Shown here: positions 7,889 to 11,645 of the stretch, piece by piece
Layout of the letters: every line of letters starts with the position of its first letter
How positions within the stretch are numbered: position 1 is the first letter of the stretch
Translations under genes and position numbers: made by a program
Notes under the pieces: generated by a model
Seen by the model: only the letters and a program-made list of their open reading frames with translations
Databases searched by the model: none
Told to the model about the DNA's origin: nothing
Assembly (NCBI GenBank): GCA_021802685.1
Contig: JAJZRM010000043.1
Location: 1 to 11,645, forward strand
Length of the DNA: 11,645 bases
Direction of reading: 5' to 3'
Origin: Deltaproteobacteria bacterium
GTDB taxonomy: Bacteria; Desulfobacterota; Deferrimicrobia; Deferrimicrobiales; Deferrimicrobiaceae

Positions 7889-7920
7889 TTAGACGTATAC
7901 TCACGATGAATTAGACGTAT
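7889..7920. repeat. Direct repeat TTAGACGTAT x2, possible operator
   Basis: The 10-base sequence TTAGACGTAT occurs at 7889-7898 and again at 7911-7920, a period of 22 bases (about two helical turns), so both copies would face the same side of the DNA. It lies in the 102-base divergent gap between the lipoprotein gene (start 7836, minus) and the MFS gene (start 7939, plus). The second copy ends 18 bases before the MFS ATG. A TATACT hexamer at 7896-7901 overlaps the first copy and could be a -10 element for the MFS gene, without an obvious -35. A regulator-binding function is inferred from placement only. Confidence 0.45.
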
Positions 7921-7938
7921 TCCGCGGGAGAAACTTCG

Positions 7939-9117
7939 ATGGCGGGCGAAGAAGGCCTCCAGGCACGGGTGTTCTTCCTGGTCGCCGCCACCTTTTCGAC
8001 GATCTACCTCACCCAGCCGGTCCTCCCGGTCCTGGGAGAGGAGTTCGGGGTCGGGGCGGCGAAAGCGTCCCTCACCGTTTCGGCGGTGATCTTCGGGATC
8101 GCCCTCGCCACGCTTCCCTTCGGGCTCCTCGTGGACCGGTACCCCGCGCGTCCGATCATCCTGTGCGGGGGGACGGTGGCGGCCCTGTGCGGCTTCCTTT
8201 GCGCGGCGACAAGGAATTTCCCCCTGCTGGTCGCGGCAAGGTTCCTCCAGGGGGTGTTCGTCCCGTCCCTCACGACGTGCCTGGTGGTTTACCTGGTCCG
8301 TCGCCTTCCCCCCCAGCGGTTGAACGTCGCGATGGGATCGTACGTTTCGGCCACCGTGGCGGGAGGACTGGGGGGCCGCCTGCTCGCGGGGTTCATCCAT
8401 CCGCCGCTGCACTGGCGGTACGCCTTCGTTACCGCCTCCGTCCTGCTGCTCCTCGCGACCCTCGACGCGGCCCGGTGGCTGCCGCGGGAAGAGGAACCGA
8501 CGGAAACCGGGGAGGAAAAGGCGGGATTCGCATCCCTTCTCGCGCGGCCCGACCTGCTGCGGATCTACTCCGTCGGGGCGGCCGCCTTCGCCGCCTTCTC
8601 CTCCATCTTCAACTACCTGCCGTTCCACCTCTCCGGGCCTTCGTTCCGCCTTCCCACCCACCTCATCACGATGCTCTACCTGCCGTATCTCGTCGGCGTG
8701 GCGATCGGCCCCTTCGCGGGACGTCTCGGGAACCGGTTCGGGAACGGAGCGATGATGGCGCTGGGATCCCTGGTGTTCGGAGTGTCCGCCCTGGCGATGC
8801 TGCTTCCATCCGTACCGGCGGTCGGAGCGGCATTGGTGGGGGCCTGCGCCGGATATTTCGTCGTCCACACCGCGGCGGTCGGGGCGTTGAACCGGAAGCT
8901 CACCGCGAGCCGCGGGCGCGGAAACTCCCTGTACGTCTTTTTCTACTACCTGGGGGGAACGGCCGGGATTACCGCGAGCGGCCACGCGTACCACGGGGCG
9001 GGTTGGCGCGGCGTGGTCGCGCTCGTGGGGGGCATGCTCCTCGTTCCCCTGGCCGCGGGGATCCTCGTGGCCAGGGGGGACCGCGCGGCGGGGGCTATTT
9101 CACCGCCCCCATCGTGA
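7939..9117 (+). CDS. MFS transporter (YnfM-like efflux family)
   Basis: This is a 392-residue inner-membrane major facilitator superfamily protein, a normal length for the 12-helix type. Hydrophobic segments run through the whole protein, starting at about residues 11-31. The MFS motif A region FGLLVDRYPARP (61-72) lies between helices 2 and 3. A charged central loop (LPREEEPTETGEEK, about 180-193) separates the two halves. The opening PVLPVLGEEFGVG and the following SLTVSAVIFGIAL resemble drug or sugar efflux proteins of the YnfM/AraJ type, so export driven by the proton gradient is likely; the substrate cannot be told. GGGAG about eight bases upstream supports the ATG. Its end overlaps the convergent permease gene by 23 bases. 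The repeat just upstream may control it. Confidence 0.88.
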   Translation: MAGEEGLQARVFFLVAATFSTIYLTQPVLPVLGEEFGVGAAKASLTVSAVIFGIALATLPFGLLVDRYPARPIILCGGTVAALCGFLCAATRNFPLLVAARFLQGVFVPSLTTCLVVYLVRRLPPQRLNVAMGSYVSATVAGGLGGRLLAGFIHPPLHWRYAFVTASVLLLLATLDAARWLPREEEPTETGEEKAGFASLLARPDLLRIYSVGAAAFAAFSSIFNYLPFHLSGPSFRLPTHLITMLYLPYLVGVAIGPFAGRLGNRFGNGAMMALGSLVFGVSALAMLLPSVPAVGAALVGACAGYFVVHTAAVGALNRKLTASRGRGNSLYVFFYYLGGTAGITASGHAYHGAGWRGVVALVGGMLLVPLAAGILVARGDRAAGAISPPPS

Positions 9118-9937
9118 AGCCGGCCACGAACCGGTCCAGGAAGAAGGTGTAGACCACCGCCACGGGAAGGCTGGCGATCAGCGCCCCGGCCATGAGCGGC
9201 CCCCACTGGAACACGTCGCCGCGCACCAGTTCCGTCGGCACCCCGATGGAGACGGTCTTCTTCACCGAAACGGAAATGAACGTCAGGGCGTAGATGAATT
9301 CGTGCATCGACAGGGTGAAGGCGAACACCACGACCGTCAGGATCCCCGAGATCGCCAGCGGGAGCACGACCTTCGCCATCGCCCCGAACCGGCTCAAGCC
9401 GTCGATCATGGCCTGTTCCTCGATGTCCTTCGGGATCGTCTTGAAAAACCCCATCAGCAGCCAGGTGCAGAAGGGGATCGTGAAGGTCGGGTAGACGAGG
9501 ATCAGGGACCAGAGGGATTCCTGGAGGCCGAAGAAGGAGGCGAAGCGGGACAGCGGGATGAACAGGATCGTGGGCGGGACGAGATAGGTGAGGAAGAGGC
9601 CGATCCCCAGCGTTTCCCCCCACCCCTTTGCCCAGCGCGCCAGGGCGTAGGCGGCGGGGACGGCGGTGGCCAGGGTGATGGCCACGACGGCCAGGCCGAC
9701 GAGGAGGGTGTTCACCAGGTACGCCGTGAAGTGGGTCTCGAAGAACAGGGTCCGCAGGTGGTCCAGCGTGGGCGGCTCGTTGAACAGGAACGGGTTGTTC
9801 ATCGGGCTGAACAGATCGTGGTCCCGCTTGAAGGCGGCGATCACCATCCAGTAGAAGGGGAAGGCGCCGAAGAAGGCGAACGCCCCCAGCACCGAGTAGA
9901 GCCCTCCGCGGCGCGCGATTCTGCCCAGGTTCGCCAT
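9095..9937 (-). CDS. Carbohydrate-type ABC transporter permease (MalG family)
   Basis: This is the second inner-membrane permease of an ABC importer, 280 residues with about six membrane helices (for example around 13-34, 72-98, 110-130, 144-164, 195-215 and 250-268). The cytoplasmic EAA loop that docks on the ATPase is at about 172-195, with the core EEQAMIDGLSRF and the closing VLPLA. The short N-terminal helix followed by a periplasmic loop is typical of MalG/UgpE-type CUT1 permeases, which import sugars, sugar alcohols or glycerol-3-phosphate; the exact substrate is unknown. The ATG at 9937 shares its A with the stop of the upstream permease (TGATG), so translation is coupled. The frame remains open upstream, but only as a shadow of that permease. 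Confidence 0.92.
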   Translation of the reverse strand: MANLGRIARRGGLYSVLGAFAFFGAFPFYWMVIAAFKRDHDLFSPMNNPFLFNEPPTLDHLRTLFFETHFTAYLVNTLLVGLAVVAITLATAVPAAYALARWAKGWGETLGIGLFLTYLVPPTILFIPLSRFASFFGLQESLWSLILVYPTFTIPFCTWLLMGFFKTIPKDIEEQAMIDGLSRFGAMAKVVLPLAISGILTVVVFAFTLSMHEFIYALTFISVSVKKTVSIGVPTELVRGDVFQWGPLMAGALIASLPVAVVYTFFLDRFVAGFTMGAVK

Positions 9938-10890
9938 CAGACCACCTCCGTCCGCCGGGCCGTCCGCAGGATGAACACGGCGACCGCGGCCAGCACGGGG
10001 AACATGAACAGGGAAATGGCCGCCCCCTGGGCCAGGTCCCCCCCCTCGATCCCCTTGAAGAACGTCCAGGAGGAGAGCACCTGGGTCATGTGCACCGGGC
10101 CTCCCCGGGTCAGGACGTACACGACGACGAGGTCCGTGAACGTGAAGACGACGCCGAAGAGGAATGCGATGCTGATGATGGGGAGGGTCAGCGGGATCGT
10201 GATCATCAGGGTCCGGCGCCACGGGGAGGCGCCGTCCACCTCGGCGGCCTCGATGAGGTCCTTGGGGATGGAGCTCAACCCCGCCAGCTGGATCACGGTG
10301 GCCAGGGGGAGGATCCGCCATACCTGGACCAGGATGACGGACGCCATCGAGAGCCCCGGAACGCCCAGCCAGTACAGGTTCGTCTGGAACCCGAGGAGGG
10401 AGTCCTTCGCCCCGAGAAGTCCGGCGTACCGCAGGATCCAGTCGATCGGGCTGAAGATCGAATCGAACATCCAGAGCCAGCCGATCGTCCCGAGGGAGAT
10501 CGGCGCGGTCCACGGGAGGAGGACCAGGAATCGCACGAGTCCCTTCCCCCGGAACGGCTTGAGCAGGGCGGTGGCGAGCATGCGGGACAGCACGATGACG
10601 ATCGTCTGGGAGAGCAGGGTGAAGACGAAGGTGTTCCGGAGGGACAATCGGAAGACCGGGTCCGCGAGGGCCGCCCGGAAGTTCTGCAGGCCGACGAGCC
10701 GTAAACCCGGGTCCCCCGTGGTGGCGTCGCTCAGGGAGTACAGGACGGCGAGCACGAACGGAGCCCCGATCATCGCCGCGATGTAGAGGACCGCCGGGGC
10801 GATCAGCAGCTTCGCGAGCACCCCTTGCCGGTCGAGGATTCCCCCGCGCGCCGTGCCCGATGCGGGATCCGTGCGGCCGGGAAGGTTCAT
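9937..10890 (-). CDS. Carbohydrate-type ABC transporter permease (MalF family)
   Basis: This is the first inner-membrane permease of the ABC importer, 317 residues. It has a hydrophilic N-terminal tail (about 1-24), a first helix at about 25-50, then a periplasmic segment with LVGLQNFRAAL (65-75), a block common in MalF/UgpA-type permeases. The core helices follow, with the EAA loop at about 212-237 (core EAAEVDGASPW, closing IPLTLP). The protein ends in a final helix at about 290-309. It would pair with the MalG-type protein to form the channel. The ATG at 10890 overlaps the ATPase stop as ATGA, a four-base overlap that marks translational coupling. The CUT1-type assignment is firm; the substrate is not determined. 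Confidence 0.92.
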   Translation of the reverse strand: MNLPGRTDPASGTARGGILDRQGVLAKLLIAPAVLYIAAMIGAPFVLAVLYSLSDATTGDPGLRLVGLQNFRAALADPVFRLSLRNTFVFTLLSQTIVIVLSRMLATALLKPFRGKGLVRFLVLLPWTAPISLGTIGWLWMFDSIFSPIDWILRYAGLLGAKDSLLGFQTNLYWLGVPGLSMASVILVQVWRILPLATVIQLAGLSSIPKDLIEAAEVDGASPWRRTLMITIPLTLPIISIAFLFGVVFTFTDLVVVYVLTRGGPVHMTQVLSSWTFFKGIEGGDLAQGAAISLFMFPVLAAVAVFILRTARRTEVV

Positions 10891-11645
10891 GATGCGTCTC
10901 CCGGCAGGGCCAGCCCGCTCTTCCGGTCGAACCGGCGCAGGTCCCCGCGGGCCACCATGAACGGATACGTCATCCCGGACTCGATCGGGACGGTCAGGCT
11001 TCCGGGGATGCGCGACACGACGTGCCGCGCGTGGGACTTCTCCCCCACGTTGCCGTACACGAGCCGCTCGGCCCCGAGGTACTCGACGTACGTGATCTCG
11101 AACGGGTAGGTGATCATCCCTTCCGATCCCTCCACGGCGTCGACGGGCAGGAACGTCTCCGGCCGAAAGCCCAGGAGGATGTCTCCCTGCTCGAGGAGGT
11201 TCATCGGGGGGGATCCCACGAAGGTGGCCACGAACGTGTCCGCCGGCCACCGGTAGATCTCCAGCGGCGTGCCGACCTGGCGGATCTTCCCCTGGTTCAT
11301 CACCACGATCCGGTCTCCCAGGCCCATGGCCTCCACCTGGTCGTGGGTGACGTAGATCGTGGTGATGCCGACGCGCCGCTGGAACTGCCGCAGCTCCTCG
11401 CGGGCGGAGGCGCGCAGGAGCGCGTCGAGGTTGGACAGCGGCTCGTCGAGCAGGAAGACGCTGGGCTCCCGGACCATGGCGCGGGCCAGGGCCACGCGCT
11501 GGCGCTCCCCACCCGACAGCTCGCGCGGTTTGCGGTCGAGCAGCCGCAGGATCTTGAACATCTCCGCCGCCCATTCGACCTTCTTCCGGACCGCCCGCTC
11601 TTCCACCCCCCGGGCGCGGAGCGGGAAGGCGATGTTCTTGAGATC
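10887..11645 (-). CDS. ABC transporter ATP-binding protein (MalK/UgpC type), N-terminus missing
   Basis: This is the ATPase of the importer. The visible 252 residues run from DLKNIAFPLRARG, a segment that follows the Q-loop in MalK/UgpC proteins, to the stop. The N-terminal roughly 100-110 residues with Walker A lie beyond the right edge, judging by the family length of about 360. Visible motifs, counted from the first residue here, are the signature LSGGERQRVALARA (about 43-56), Walker B/D-loop FLLDEPLSNLD (64-74) and the switch histidine in YVTHDQ (98-103). After about residue 150 come TOBE-type regulatory domains (LLGFRPE, then VEYLGAERLVYG), as expected for sugar-importer ATPases. It leads the ATPase-permease-permease operon. 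A substrate-binding protein gene, which such importers need, is not in the window and may lie to the right. Confidence 0.93.
   Translation of the reverse strand, partial: DLKNIAFPLRARGVEERAVRKKVEWAAEMFKILRLLDRKPRELSGGERQRVALARAMVREPSVFLLDEPLSNLDALLRASAREELRQFQRRVGITTIYVTHDQVEAMGLGDRIVVMNQGKIRQVGTPLEIYRWPADTFVATFVGSPPMNLLEQGDILLGFRPETFLPVDAVEGSEGMITYPFEITYVEYLGAERLVYGNVGEKSHARHVVSRIPGSLTVPIESGMTYPFMVARGDLRRFDRKSGLALPGDAS

Noticed and set aside
5495..7914. Plus-strand open frames over draG, draT and the lipoprotein
   Set aside because: Antisense shadows, Arg/Pro/Gly-rich; the minus strand carries three well-recognised proteins.
7837..8994. N-terminal extension of the lipoprotein frame over the MFS gene
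   Set aside because: The lipoprotein signal peptide begins at 7836 with a good ribosome-binding site; the upstream part is antisense to an intact MFS protein.
9302..10786. Plus-strand open frame (494 codons) over the ABC permeases
   Set aside because: Gln/Glu/Arg-rich low-complexity shadow with no domain; both permeases on the minus strand are complete with EAA loops.

Overview
The window is GC-rich DNA (roughly mid-60s % GC over most of it by eye) from a Gram-negative bacterium. A lipobox-bearing outer-membrane-type glycine-zipper lipoprotein, an EttA-type ABC-F protein, an RhlE-type DEAD-box helicase and the nitrogenase-regulating pair DraT/DraG all point to a proteobacterium or a Desulfobacterota-like lineage that fixes nitrogen or descends from one that does. 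I cannot name a species. There are 13 protein genes, two of them cut by the window edges. I see no rRNA, tRNA, CRISPR array or insertion sequence.

Layout, left to right. (1) Positions 1-2216 look like an accessory block with visibly lower GC. It holds the C-terminal end of a DNA methyltransferase, a PaeR7I/XhoI-family restriction endonuclease five bases downstream, and a DUF1848 protein 37 bases further on the same strand. An 85-residue unknown gene on the opposite strand overlaps the 3' end of the DUF1848 gene. (2) Positions 2330-5385 hold ettA (+) and an rhlE-like helicase (-), which converge with only 29 bases between them; both concern translation or RNA. (3) Positions 5591-7836 on the minus strand read lipoprotein, then draT, then draG. 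DraT ADP-ribosylates dinitrogenase reductase and DraG removes the modification, so they form a reversible nitrogenase switch. No nif structural gene is in view. (4) An MFS exporter-like gene (7939-9117, +) diverges from the lipoprotein. The gap between them carries a 10-base direct repeat with a 22-base period. (5) Positions 9095-11645 on the minus strand hold a tightly coupled sugar-type ABC importer (ATPase, MalF-type permease, MalG-type permease) with overlapping start/stop codons. The ATPase N-terminus and any substrate-binding protein lie beyond the right edge.

The most interesting points are these. A XhoI/PaeR7I-type nuclease is paired with a methyltransferase whose motif order looks beta-class. 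A DUF1848 protein with a radical-SAM-like Cys cluster at its C-terminus, not its N-terminus, sits in the same apparent transcript. The rest of the window has seven CTCGAG sites, no fewer than composition predicts. I did not find a convincing, wholly new multi-gene system. The restriction-modification plus DUF1848 arrangement is the best candidate for a closer look.
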